A stretch of DNA of 6,673 nucleotides from CG2-30-40-21 sp043806395 (GTDB taxonomy: Bacteria > UBA9089 > CG2-30-40-21), in NCBI GenBank assembly GCA_043806395.1, contig JAZDHC010000160.1:1-6673 (forward strand). The letters are read 5' to 3'. The position numbers and the translations under genes are program-made. This document shows, in pieces, positions 1 through 6,577 of the stretch (positions are counted from its first letter, which is position 1; every line of letters begins with the position of its first letter). The notes under the pieces were generated by a model. The model worked only from the letters and a program-made list of their open reading frames with translations. It did not search any database and was not told the origin of the DNA.

Positions 1-1
1 C

Positions 2-322
2 AAAAACAGTGCCGATGCCTTTCGTGCTCATGTTTACCTGACTATTCTCACTATGGCATTGACCACAGCATTCAGAGATTGGATGGACGCTCAGAACAAA
101 CTCGAACACCATGGCGTAGAAACAGGTATCAGAAAATTCAGGGAAAAAGTGCATGAGGAAAACGGCAACAAATTGATTATTTTTAATGAAAACCGTTATG
201 CCATCTTTGATGTTTATGAGGTTTTTATCCTCTGCAACAGAAATGTTGCCATGCCAAGAGGAATAATAGAGACCATCACCAAAAAGGATATCTTGCGAAA
301 ATACGGCGTTGCCCTTGAATAG
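2..322 (+). CDS. Transposase-like protein, C-terminal end (5' end outside window)
   Basis: The frame is open from the left edge to a TAG at 320-322 and gives 106 residues; the ATG at 53 is probably an internal methionine. The segment starts KNSADAFRAHVYLTILTMAL, a helical stretch like the end of the catalytic domain in DDE (IS4/IS1634-like) transposases. A basic linker follows (GIRKFREKV), then a short tail reading KLIIFNENRYAIFDVYEVFIL. Tails of the form 'k-viif-...-yaifd-eef-il' are familiar from C-termini of such transposases. The catalytic residues lie outside the window, so activity cannot be judged. The family assignment comes from recalled similarity, not a search. The gene probably belongs to an insertion sequence whose right end lies shortly downstream, and it looks functionally unrelated to the operon. 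A small host protein of unknown function is the alternative. Confidence 0.6.
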   Translation, partial: KNSADAFRAHVYLTILTMALTTAFRDWMDAQNKLEHHGVETGIRKFREKVHEENGNKLIIFNENRYAIFDVYEVFILCNRNVAMPRGIIETITKKDILRKYGVALE

Positions 323-338
323 CGCAATCCCTATTGTC

Positions 339-360
339 TGTTGATTTGTTTTTATCGACA
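339..360. repeat. Short stem-loop just after the transposase-like gene
   Basis: TGTTGAT (339-345) can pair with ATCGACA (354-360) around an 8-nt T-rich loop; one of the seven pairs is G-T. It begins 16 bp after the TAG. No T-run follows the stem, so it is not a normal intrinsic terminator. It could be part of the insertion-sequence end or a weak transcript-stabilising hairpin. The stem is short and could be chance. Confidence 0.3.
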
Positions 361-372
361 AACTGTTGCAAA

Positions 373-385
373 ACTGATAATCAGT
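373..385. repeat. Perfect 6-bp inverted repeat ACTGAT-A-ATCAGT
   Basis: ACTGAT (373-378) and ATCAGT (380-385) are perfect inverted copies around a single A. The repeat lies about 50 bp after the transposase-like stop codon, where the end of an insertion sequence would be expected. It could also be a small operator. No partner copy exists in the window, so neither role can be tested here. Confidence 0.35.
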
Positions 386-812
386 GTCAATGCCATACCA
401 TATATAGTACCTACTGATAAGATTAGCACAACATACTATCTCCAAATCTCTCTATTTTTATTATCTCCATATCCCCTACCGAATTCCTATTCTGTAACAG
501 CCTGTCAATGCTTTGCCTGAAACGGATATTATCCTCACACTACCAAAAACCCCATCTATCCAAAACAGTGTTGTGCCTTCATGTCTGTTTTTATCTGCTA
601 ACCTTTATCCTTTTCAAACCCTTTTATTTTTTTCTGAAAAACAGCTCTCTTATAGTTACCCTGAAAATCAATGTATCCTCCCACACACCCCCCTCATGGA
701 ATAAAAATAGATGCTCCCTTGCCCCTTTACGCCATCTTAGGGGTGATTTTATGGCTATAGTGTGGAATCCAATTTTGCTTTATCGAATATTCAGAGAATT
801 TGAAATTTTTCC

Positions 813-841
813 TTGACATAACTGGATATTTGTGGTATATT
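813..841 (+). promoter_or_regulatory. Sigma-70-type promoter with extended -10, driving the operon
   Basis: A perfect -35 box TTGACA (813-818) is followed by a 17-bp spacer and TATATT (836-841), a five-of-six match to the -10 consensus. TG at 833-834, one base before the -10, makes an extended -10. The DNA just upstream (800-810) is A/T-rich, like an UP element. Transcription would start near 848 and give a leader of about 30 nt carrying the Shine-Dalgarno of the first gene. It is the only good promoter seen ahead of the cluster, and tight spacing downstream suggests it serves all six genes. The palindrome GAATATTC (785-792) just upstream could be an operator, but that is speculative. Confidence 0.8.
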
Positions 842-861
842 TAATAATAATGTATGCAATG

Positions 862-870
862 AAGGAGGTG
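862..870 (+). promoter_or_regulatory. Strong Shine-Dalgarno fixing the start at 878
   Basis: AAGGAGGTG is a full-length match to the anti-Shine-Dalgarno core and sits 7 nt before the ATG at 878. It is the strongest ribosome binding site in the window. It settles the start of the PilX-like gene, which is also preceded directly by an in-frame TAA at 875-877. Confidence 0.85.
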
Positions 871-877
871 GCTATAA

Positions 878-2788
878 ATGAAGAAAGAAAAGGGAATGGC
901 TTTGATAGTAGCTATATTTGTTACCATTTTTTTACTTCTCATGTCAGTAGCATTTTTTACCTCAAGTCGCAAGGAGGCTAAATTTTCTCGGCAAAGTATG
1001 ACAGGGGTTGTTTCTATGGCAGCATGTGAGGGAGGGGCAGAAAGGGCACTTTGGTATATTCAACAGGCAATGGATGCAAATCCTAATTGGGCACCTGGAA
1101 CAAGTACTGGTACGGTATTAGTTGAACCGGAGACAGTATTATTAAATGGATTCGGAGATTATAGAAATTTTGTTAAAAATATGGCGGATAAGACTTATGA
1201 ATATATAAATTATGGAGTTACGATTGAAGAAACAAATTCAGAGAACAAAGAAAGACAGTCTCATCAAATGTATGCCTTAAAGATGATAAAACAAGATGAT
1301 CCAACAACTACTGCAGTAGAATGGATGCTTTATTCTGCTGGAGCATCAAGGCTTGCTACTTCTGATGCATCTACTGCTAAACAAATGAAGGATATTCAAA
1401 TATTAGTCAGACTTGGGAGAACAATTCTGGGAAATTCAGAACAGCCTACTATATTTGATGGACATAAACAAGGAGGGAATTCGCAGAATGTTAATGTTAG
1501 TCCTGCTACACATATAGAAGCTATGCTAAATGGAGTGAGTGCACCAGCAGATATATATACTGAAAATAATTGGATAAGTAACAATGCTACTCAGGGTAAA
1601 AGAGACGGATTTTATCCTGGCTCGAACATAGAACTTAAATTGGCTCCGGGTATTTCAGTAGAAGGAATGAATAACGATGTTTCATGGAATAGCTTGAAAA
1701 ATAAGACAATAACACCGAATGTTAAAATGGATTTTCTTAATATTGATTTTGATAAGTTTAATGGAAAGAAATCAGATGGAGCAAAACCTGATTATACTGC
1801 TCAGCAATTAGTGAATGATGGATTATGGGAAATAAAGAATGGTTATTATACTCCAAAACATGATTTAATGTATATAGCTGGTCGCAATACTTCTGTAAAA
1901 ACATCTCCTTCGCCTTCTAATCCATATAATTATGTATATAACGACATTGATGATGATGGATATACTATTATTTATATCCCCCCAGGAATGGGGTTTCGTT
2001 TTGGAACCTCAGCAAAAACACAGGTAATATCTGTGGAAAATGGTGCACATGGGATTCTTTTAAGTGAGGGCGTATCTATCAGTACAGGGAATAGTGTTTA
2101 TGGAAATTCAAATGATGCAATTTCAAATGTTGGTATAGATATTAGGGCACAAATCAATTCTGCTAATGGTATTAATAAGGCTGGTGGGATTAAACTTACT
2201 GGAGGACTACTTCCTTGTAGTTATGAGACCCTTGCTGATTTTAGGTTGGGTGTTGATTTTCCATACCCAGAGACAGTAGGAAATTATAATGCTTTTGGTA
2301 TGTATGGAGCATCTAGTGATAGTTTGACAGTTAGTATCTGGCAGGATAAGAATGGAAATTTTCTTGATAATAAGACTGGAAAGATTATTAATCATGTTTC
2401 TGGTAGTAATGAGCCTCTCTGGAGTGATACGGTGGGTGTTCTAGATATCTTGAGCAGTAATAATGTTATTGTGAGCAATACAAATATAGATAATTATCCG
2501 CAAGGATCTTCATTGTTTAGAGGGTATATATACTCTAAGCAAGAGGTGATTATTCAGGCAGATCTGGTTATAAGAGGGGCGTTGTCAGGACAATTTGGTG
2601 TTTCATGGGTTAATCAATTAAATAATGGAAGAAATAATGGACTTTATGGTGGATATGAGAGAGTTTTGTTGAAAGAAGATCCCACTGCCCGTGGAGGGAA
2701 TGCTAACTTATCTCTTGTTGTTGGTGCAGGTGGAACAAAGACAGATCATAGACAATTACAGATACTTGCGTGGAATATAAAAAAATAA
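878..2788 (+). CDS. PilX-N-like large minor pilin / surface protein
   Basis: This 636-residue protein begins MKKEKGMALIVAIFV: a short basic leader, Gly6 as a likely prepilin-peptidase site, then a hydrophobic helix at about 7-27. There is no Glu at mature position 5, as in PilX- and GspK-type pilins. Residues 48-58 (AACEGGAERAL) match the AF-AAE-G--RAL helix typical of PilX_N. Residues 140-185 resemble the 'ystG---g--r-i' segment of that family. The long C-terminal part is Asn/Gly/Ser-rich and predicted mainly beta. It includes a stretch near 360-400 (IIYIPPGMGFRFG) and a segment at 546-571 (GYIYSKQEVIIQADLVIRG) like the 'G-iya-gdv-i-g---i-Gal' strands of PilX-associated beta-helix domains. 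The inferred role is an exported envelope-anchored component of a type IV pilus-like or type II secretion-like machine. No C-terminal sorting signal is seen. It is the first gene of the operon. Confidence 0.75.
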   Translation: MKKEKGMALIVAIFVTIFLLLMSVAFFTSSRKEAKFSRQSMTGVVSMAACEGGAERALWYIQQAMDANPNWAPGTSTGTVLVEPETVLLNGFGDYRNFVKNMADKTYEYINYGVTIEETNSENKERQSHQMYALKMIKQDDPTTTAVEWMLYSAGASRLATSDASTAKQMKDIQILVRLGRTILGNSEQPTIFDGHKQGGNSQNVNVSPATHIEAMLNGVSAPADIYTENNWISNNATQGKRDGFYPGSNIELKLAPGISVEGMNNDVSWNSLKNKTITPNVKMDFLNIDFDKFNGKKSDGAKPDYTAQQLVNDGLWEIKNGYYTPKHDLMYIAGRNTSVKTSPSPSNPYNYVYNDIDDDGYTIIYIPPGMGFRFGTSAKTQVISVENGAHGILLSEGVSISTGNSVYGNSNDAISNVGIDIRAQINSANGINKAGGIKLTGGLLPCSYETLADFRLGVDFPYPETVGNYNAFGMYGASSDSLTVSIWQDKNGNFLDNKTGKIINHVSGSNEPLWSDTVGVLDILSSNNVIVSNTNIDNYPQGSSLFRGYIYSKQEVIIQADLVIRGALSGQFGVSWVNQLNNGRNNGLYGGYERVLLKEDPTARGGNANLSLVVGAGGTKTDHRQLQILAWNIKK

Positions 2789-2809
2789 AGATATAAAGGG
2801 GAAGAGGTT

Positions 2810-4141
2810 ATGTTTATTAAATTAGCATTGATTATGGTATTTTTGATTGCTCAACTTCCTGAAGGCTGTAGAAATACAAGGGCTGCTGTACCACAACAGC
2901 AGATGGAGATGCAGCAAAAGATTGCTAAGCAACAAACAAAAACTATCGAAAAAGCACAAAAAGAAGTAAATCAACAACCAAAATCTCCAGAGGCTTATTT
3001 TAAGCTTGCTAAGACCTATTTACAGAATAATATGCTTGAGAAAGCAAAGGTAACACTGGAAGATTTACTAAAAATTGAGCCAAATTATATTGATGCATGG
3101 ATACTTTTAGCTCAGATGGATATGCTTAAAAAGGATTATAATTCTGCTAAAGAAAAATGCTCTACGGCATTGAAGATTAATCCTAATAATCCGGTAGTTC
3201 ATAGTGTGCTTGGGAATATTTGCATTGAATTGGGCGATATTAAAAAAGCAATTATATATCTTCAGCGAGCTATAGAAATTGATCCATCCTTTGCAACCGC
3301 ACATTATAATTTAGCAAGTGTATATTCTGGTCAAAAGGAAAAGGATAAGGCTATAGAAGAATATAATGAAGTGATAAGACTTGAACCAAAGAATATAGAA
3401 CCGCGAGTTAAAAAGGTTGGTATTTACATAGAAAATGCTGACTATGACAGGGCAATAGAAGAATTGAATGCTTGTTTGGCTATTAATAGTACAAATGTTG
3501 CTCTCTATGATTTGATGGGGTTAGCGTTATTAAATCGTGGTGAAACAGAAAAAGCAGTAGAGTGGTTCTTGAAATCTCTAAAGATTAATCCCAAATATTC
3601 ATTAGCATATGAGCATCTGGGGGATGTATATGCCAGTCAAAAAGACTATCAAAAGGCAATGAAATATTATCAGGAGGCTTTAAGAGCAGAGCCACGAATG
3701 GGTATGGTGTATTATAAAATAGGTACCATATTTGAAATTCAAAAAGAATATGACAAGGCAATAGAAAAATATCAAGCAGTACTTTCTATGAATCCAGACT
3801 TTGTTATGGCCTGTAATAATCTGGCATATCTGTTGGCTGAACAAGGAAAGGATTTAAAAAATGCATTAAAAATGGCTGAAAAGGCAAATAAATTGGTTCC
3901 AAATCGTCCAGAAATTATGGATACATTGGGATGGGTGTATTATAAGAATAAGGATTATAAAAATGCTATTGAAATGCTTGAAAAAGCAGATAAGTTGAGT
4001 CCGAATAATCCGTTTATTCGATATCATCTGGGAACAAGTTATTACCATATAGGAAAGAAAGACGAGGCTAAAAAAATGTTTGAGGATGTTTTGAAGGCTT
4101 ATCCTGATTTTGAGAAAAAGGAAGAAATAAAAAAATATTAA
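2810..4141 (+). CDS. Exported protein with eleven TPRs, exosortase-associated
   Basis: This 443-residue protein starts with a hydrophobic signal (residues 2-16), then a Gln/Lys-rich linker to about 58, then TPRs to the end. The repeat-closing proline recurs at 91, 125, 159, 193, 261, 295, 329, 364, 398 and 432, an exact 34-residue period. At 227 the proline is Ser, and the ninth unit has one extra residue, so eleven repeats cover about 59-434. TPR arrays form right-handed superhelices that scaffold protein partners. Such proteins are regular members of exosortase loci (PrsT-like), though this one is much shorter than typical PrsT. Cys20 follows LPEG, a poor lipobox, so a cleaved or uncleaved signal is likelier than lipidation. 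AAAGGGG (2795-2801) lies 8 nt before the ATG. The probable location is the periplasm or outer face of the inner membrane. Confidence 0.85.
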   Translation: MFIKLALIMVFLIAQLPEGCRNTRAAVPQQQMEMQQKIAKQQTKTIEKAQKEVNQQPKSPEAYFKLAKTYLQNNMLEKAKVTLEDLLKIEPNYIDAWILLAQMDMLKKDYNSAKEKCSTALKINPNNPVVHSVLGNICIELGDIKKAIIYLQRAIEIDPSFATAHYNLASVYSGQKEKDKAIEEYNEVIRLEPKNIEPRVKKVGIYIENADYDRAIEELNACLAINSTNVALYDLMGLALLNRGETEKAVEWFLKSLKINPKYSLAYEHLGDVYASQKDYQKAMKYYQEALRAEPRMGMVYYKIGTIFEIQKEYDKAIEKYQAVLSMNPDFVMACNNLAYLLAEQGKDLKNALKMAEKANKLVPNRPEIMDTLGWVYYKNKDYKNAIEMLEKADKLSPNNPFIRYHLGTSYYHIGKKDEAKKMFEDVLKAYPDFEKKEEIKKY

Positions 4142-4990
4142 ATGATTAAGAAAGATCAAATACTTAAGATAATCTTATTATGTGGGGTTTTTATTGGTGT
4201 TTATTGTCCTACATTTAATTGGATGATAGCCCAATTTCTTGTAAATGATTCAAATTATTCCCATGGCTTTTTGATTCCATTTGTTTGCTTGTGGCTTGTC
4301 TGGCAAATGCGGGATGATTTGAAAAAGATAGTGGTTAGTTCAGCTAAGTGTGGGGTTTGGGTGATAGTGGCAGGATTGATTATTCATCTGGGGGCATTAT
4401 CTGTTAAGGTGGATTTTATTTCTGCCCTTTCCATGATAATGGTCATTGTGGGTATTATACTGCATCTGTTTGGCTGGAAGATGATGAGGGCTTTGGTATT
4501 TCCAGTGGGCTTTCTGTTTTTTATGATCCCATTCCCTGATGTCTTTACCATATTCTTGACATATAAACTAAAGATGTTGGCTACGCATGGGTCAGTAAGT
4601 GTGGTTAATCTGATTGGTATCCATTGCGTTGCAGAGGGGGCAAAGATAATTCTACCAGATACCTTTCTGGAGGTAGGGGCACCCTGTAGTGGGATACGCT
4701 CGCTTATTTCCTTGCTTGCGTTAGGGGCATTGTTTGCGTATCTGCTTAATATTTCTATGGTAAGAAGAATAGTTGTTTTTTTATCGACAATCCCCATTGC
4801 TCTATTTTCTAATGTTGTCCGAATAGTTTTGCTTTGTCTGGTGGCACATATCTATGGAAAAGAGGCAGCAATACCCGGAAGTTTTTTTCATGATTTTGCG
4901 GGGTTTCTTGTGTTTGTTGTTGCCTTTGCCTGTCTTTATGGTGTAGGGGGTCTGGTATCCCCGCGGGTATCTAAAGATAGTGAGGAGTGA
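4142..4990 (+). CDS. xrt: Exosortase (EpsH family) membrane transpeptidase
   Basis: This 282-residue polytopic protein has about eight membrane segments. The N-terminal exosortase signature YSHGFLIPF is at 39-47. The catalytic Cys182 lies in GAPCSGIRSL, the conserved Arg227 in SNVVRIVLL, and the conserved His250 in FFHDFAGF, giving the complete exosortase/archaeosortase triad in the normal order and spacing. The family cleaves C-terminal PEP-CTERM-type signals and transfers the protein to a surface acceptor, usually in exopolysaccharide-producing Gram-negatives. The ATG directly follows the TPR gene's TAA, in the same frame. No good Shine-Dalgarno lies at normal distance (AAAAGGAAG ends 17 nt upstream), which suggests translational coupling. 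The length fits a single-domain exosortase without the EpsI fusion; EpsI is the next gene. The subtype cannot be assigned and no substrate is visible here. Confidence 0.92.
   Translation: MIKKDQILKIILLCGVFIGVYCPTFNWMIAQFLVNDSNYSHGFLIPFVCLWLVWQMRDDLKKIVVSSAKCGVWVIVAGLIIHLGALSVKVDFISALSMIMVIVGIILHLFGWKMMRALVFPVGFLFFMIPFPDVFTIFLTYKLKMLATHGSVSVVNLIGIHCVAEGAKIILPDTFLEVGAPCSGIRSLISLLALGALFAYLLNISMVRRIVVFLSTIPIALFSNVVRIVLLCLVAHIYGKEAAIPGSFFHDFAGFLVFVVAFACLYGVGGLVSPRVSKDSEE
4982..4987 (+). promoter_or_regulatory. Shine-Dalgarno supporting the GTG start at 4994
   Basis: GAGGAG lies within the last codons of the exosortase gene, 6 nt before the GTG at 4994. It supports GTG as the EpsI start even though no ATG is near; the first internal Met is residue 47, beyond the membrane anchor. 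It also shows that EpsI is translated separately despite sharing the exosortase frame. Confidence 0.7.
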
Positions 4991-4993
4991 AGA

Positions 4994-5686
4994 GTGCAGA
5001 AGATTTTCCGACAGCTGCCAGAGGGGCTCCCTCCTTATTGGCAGGTTATAATTTTATTAGTAATATTATTGCCAATAGTTATACTGTTGTCTTTTCCTCC
5101 CAAAGTTCATCATGATTTTAATCTGGCAGGGATGCCCTTGCAGATAGGGGATTGGATTGGACAGGATATAAAGATGTCTGAGCGGGATTATAATATGCTC
5201 AGTCCGGATGATTTATTGATGCGTCAGTATATAAATTCTAAGGGCGAGAGTATTCTTTTATATATTGTGGTGAGTGTTGAAAATCGAGAGACATTCCATC
5301 CGCCAGAGCTTTGCTACAATGGTGCAGGGTCACAACTCTTTGAAGAAAGAACAGAAGAGATTGATTTGGGTGGAGAGAAACCGTTTTCTAAGATTAAAGC
5401 CCATGTGATGCATATAAAGATGAAGGAAAGGGATGAATTAGTCCTTAATTGGTATATGGCTGGTACAAGGGTTACGGCTAATTTTTATGTTCACCAGCTG
5501 AATTTCGTGCTGAAACAGATAACAAATCGTAATAGTCCTGGAGCCATGATCAGGGTTTCAACCCCATTGGTGAAAGGGGATGTAATAGCAGGGCTGGAAA
5601 GAGAAAAACATTTCCTGAGAGAAATACAGCCGTTTTTATCACAACATCTTTTTGAAAGAAAGGGGGAAAAGGCTACAGAGAAATAA
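4994..5686 (+). CDS. epsI: EpsI-family exosortase-associated protein
   Basis: This 230-residue protein has one N-terminal membrane segment (about 17-34) and an outward-facing domain. The family signature is clear: ENRETFHPPELCYNGAG at 96-112, containing Arg98, His102, Pro103-Pro104, Glu105, Cys107 and Tyr108. It is followed by LNWYMAG (151-157) and a C-terminal MIRVSTPL (185-192), as in EpsI/DUF3485 proteins. EpsI occurs almost only with exosortases, either as the next gene or fused to the exosortase C-terminus. Its biochemical role is not settled, but it is required for exopolysaccharide production in the methanolan locus where it was named. It starts at GTG, 3 nt after the exosortase stop and in the same frame, so only one TGA separates this pair from the fused form. 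Confidence 0.9.
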   Translation: MQKIFRQLPEGLPPYWQVIILLVILLPIVILLSFPPKVHHDFNLAGMPLQIGDWIGQDIKMSERDYNMLSPDDLLMRQYINSKGESILLYIVVSVENRETFHPPELCYNGAGSQLFEERTEEIDLGGEKPFSKIKAHVMHIKMKERDELVLNWYMAGTRVTANFYVHQLNFVLKQITNRNSPGAMIRVSTPLVKGDVIAGLEREKHFLREIQPFLSQHLFERKGEKATEK

Positions 5687-5689
5687 TCT

Positions 5690-6577
5690 GTGGTTAATAA
5701 AAAAATGAAGGGAAGTTTTATTGATAAGTTGTTTCTGTGTGGTGAGGTTTGGAAGGTATCCTTTAAGAGCATGTGGCAATGCCCGGCTATATTTCTGCCT
5801 TTTGCTATTATTACCCTGTGTGAAATAATGCTTTTGGTTGTTTTATTGTTATCACCCCATCCGATATTAGAACCATTGCTTGGTCCACCCATACGGAAAT
5901 TCTTTGGGGAGATGTTTCTGCATTATCCCTATAATTTTTCACTGCTTCCAACATTATTTGAATATGTATCCTTACCCTTAAACCTGCTACTGATGCCATT
6001 GATGTGTGTGGTAACGGTTGGAATGGTAGCCCTTGTTGTCAATGGAAAAAAGGCAAAATTTGGAAAAAATCTTGGTTTGGGTATGAAAAAATATATACCA
6101 TCTTTATTCCTATGGATAATTGTGCTTATTATCTATATTGGCATCTTCCTGTTTCTTAAGTTTGTAGCCTTACATTGTTATCCACCTGTCTTGGCAAAGG
6201 TTCTCCATATACCTTCATGGAGGATGTTTACAATTTGCCAATACCTGAGCCTGTTTGTCTGCTTGTTGATGGAGCCATTTCTGGCTTATGCTATCCCTGT
6301 ATTAATCTTAGAAAAAAAGAAATTGTTCTCTGCTATAAAAGAGGGGATAGTTGTTGGCTGGTCTTTGTATCTTCCAACCCTTGTATTGATTGCGGTTCCC
6401 ACCTTATTTGGTGCTTGTTTGGTTCTGATCAAACAAAAAATGCTTTCTTTCTTTATAAGCCTTTTGCCAGAAAGCGTTCTGGGTGTAATGATTGGCGGAT
6501 TTATTCTTTCGCTATTTATTGGGGTATTAATAACTACCTCCTTGACCGCATTATTTCTGATTAAAAGGCAGGATTAA
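5690..6577 (+). CDS. Polytopic membrane protein of unknown function in exosortase operon
   Basis: This 295-residue protein is not recognised with certainty. Hydrophobic segments lie at about 33-54, 92-117, 136-157, 178-205, 225-247 and 262-290, giving about six membrane passes. An amphipathic start (W21, W29, then PAIFLPFAI) is followed by loops containing GKKAKFGKNLGLGMKKY (119-135) and ILEKKKLFSAIKEGIVVGWS (206-225). The pattern 'W---P-iflPf' plus 'vileKk---aikeg' recalls the loosely defined YciC / DUF4013 / GDPD-membrane-domain group of integral proteins, which have no known activity; this is a resemblance only. No catalytic motif is visible. The GTG at 5690, 3 nt after the EpsI stop, is the likely start by coupling; the Shine-Dalgarno is weak (GAG at 5678-5680), and ATG at 5705 is the alternative. 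Its position suggests a transport or assembly role for the exosortase system. Confidence 0.7.
   Translation: MVNKKMKGSFIDKLFLCGEVWKVSFKSMWQCPAIFLPFAIITLCEIMLLVVLLLSPHPILEPLLGPPIRKFFGEMFLHYPYNFSLLPTLFEYVSLPLNLLLMPLMCVVTVGMVALVVNGKKAKFGKNLGLGMKKYIPSLFLWIIVLIIYIGIFLFLKFVALHCYPPVLAKVLHIPSWRMFTICQYLSLFVCLLMEPFLAYAIPVLILEKKKLFSAIKEGIVVGWSLYLPTLVLIAVPTLFGACLVLIKQKMLSFFISLLPESVLGVMIGGFILSLFIGVLITTSLTALFLIKRQD

Larger units (their letters stand above)
323..812. other. Intergenic region with inverted GC skew, no credible gene
   Basis: About 490 bp separate the transposase-like gene from the operon promoter. Short open frames occur here (for example + strand 508-816), but they lack a ribosome binding site, give low-complexity Leu/Phe/Ser/Pro peptides and resemble no family I know. 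The + strand is pyrimidine-rich and G-poor: by hand count, 421-720 holds 86 C and 27 G, opposite to the G-over-C bias of the genes downstream. Small inverted repeats sit at 339-360, 373-385, 585-644 and 722-743. The left part probably contains the end of the insertion sequence. The rest could be a decayed minus-strand gene or regulatory DNA upstream of the promoter. I see no tRNA, riboswitch or convincing terminator. Confidence 0.6.

Noticed and set aside
385..511. Direct repeat TGTCAATGC at 385-393 and 503-511, considered as a target-site duplication
   Set aside because: One 9-bp match in about 500 bp is expected by chance about half the time, and the copies do not flank the transposase-like gene.
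423..535. Minus-strand open stretch of about 36 codons with protein-like composition, ending at 423
   Set aside because: Only a 15-codon piece begins with ATG, there is no ribosome binding site and stops flank it. At most it is a gene remnant.
562..644. AAAACAG (562-568), CTGTTTTT (585-592) and AAAAACAG (637-644) could form alternative hairpins like an attenuator
   Set aside because: The arms are short and AT-rich, and they lie upstream of the operon promoter, so they would not be in its transcript.
722..743. CCCCT...AGGGG hairpin followed by a short T-rich stretch, considered as a terminator
   Set aside because: The 5-bp stem with a 12-nt loop and no real T-run is too weak, and no gene ends nearby.
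508..816. Open frame of 102 codons on the + strand in the intergenic region, and an overlapping one at 513-704
   Set aside because: There is no Shine-Dalgarno, the composition is low-complexity Leu/Phe/Pro/Ser, the frame runs into the -35 box, and it resembles no known family. It is likely a by-product of the C/T-rich strand.
2867..2869. Cys20 of the TPR protein as a lipoprotein cysteine
   Set aside because: The preceding residues L-P-E-G do not fit the lipobox (Pro at -3 and Glu at -2).
3866..4159. Minus-strand open frames opposite the TPR, exosortase and EpsI genes (also 4384-4797 and 5491-5892)
   Set aside because: They are antisense shadows of clear genes, and their sequences show no family features.
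6175..6564. 129-codon open frame overlapping the six-pass membrane protein
   Set aside because: It lies inside a well-supported gene in another frame, has no ribosome binding site, and has an erratic Cys-rich composition.
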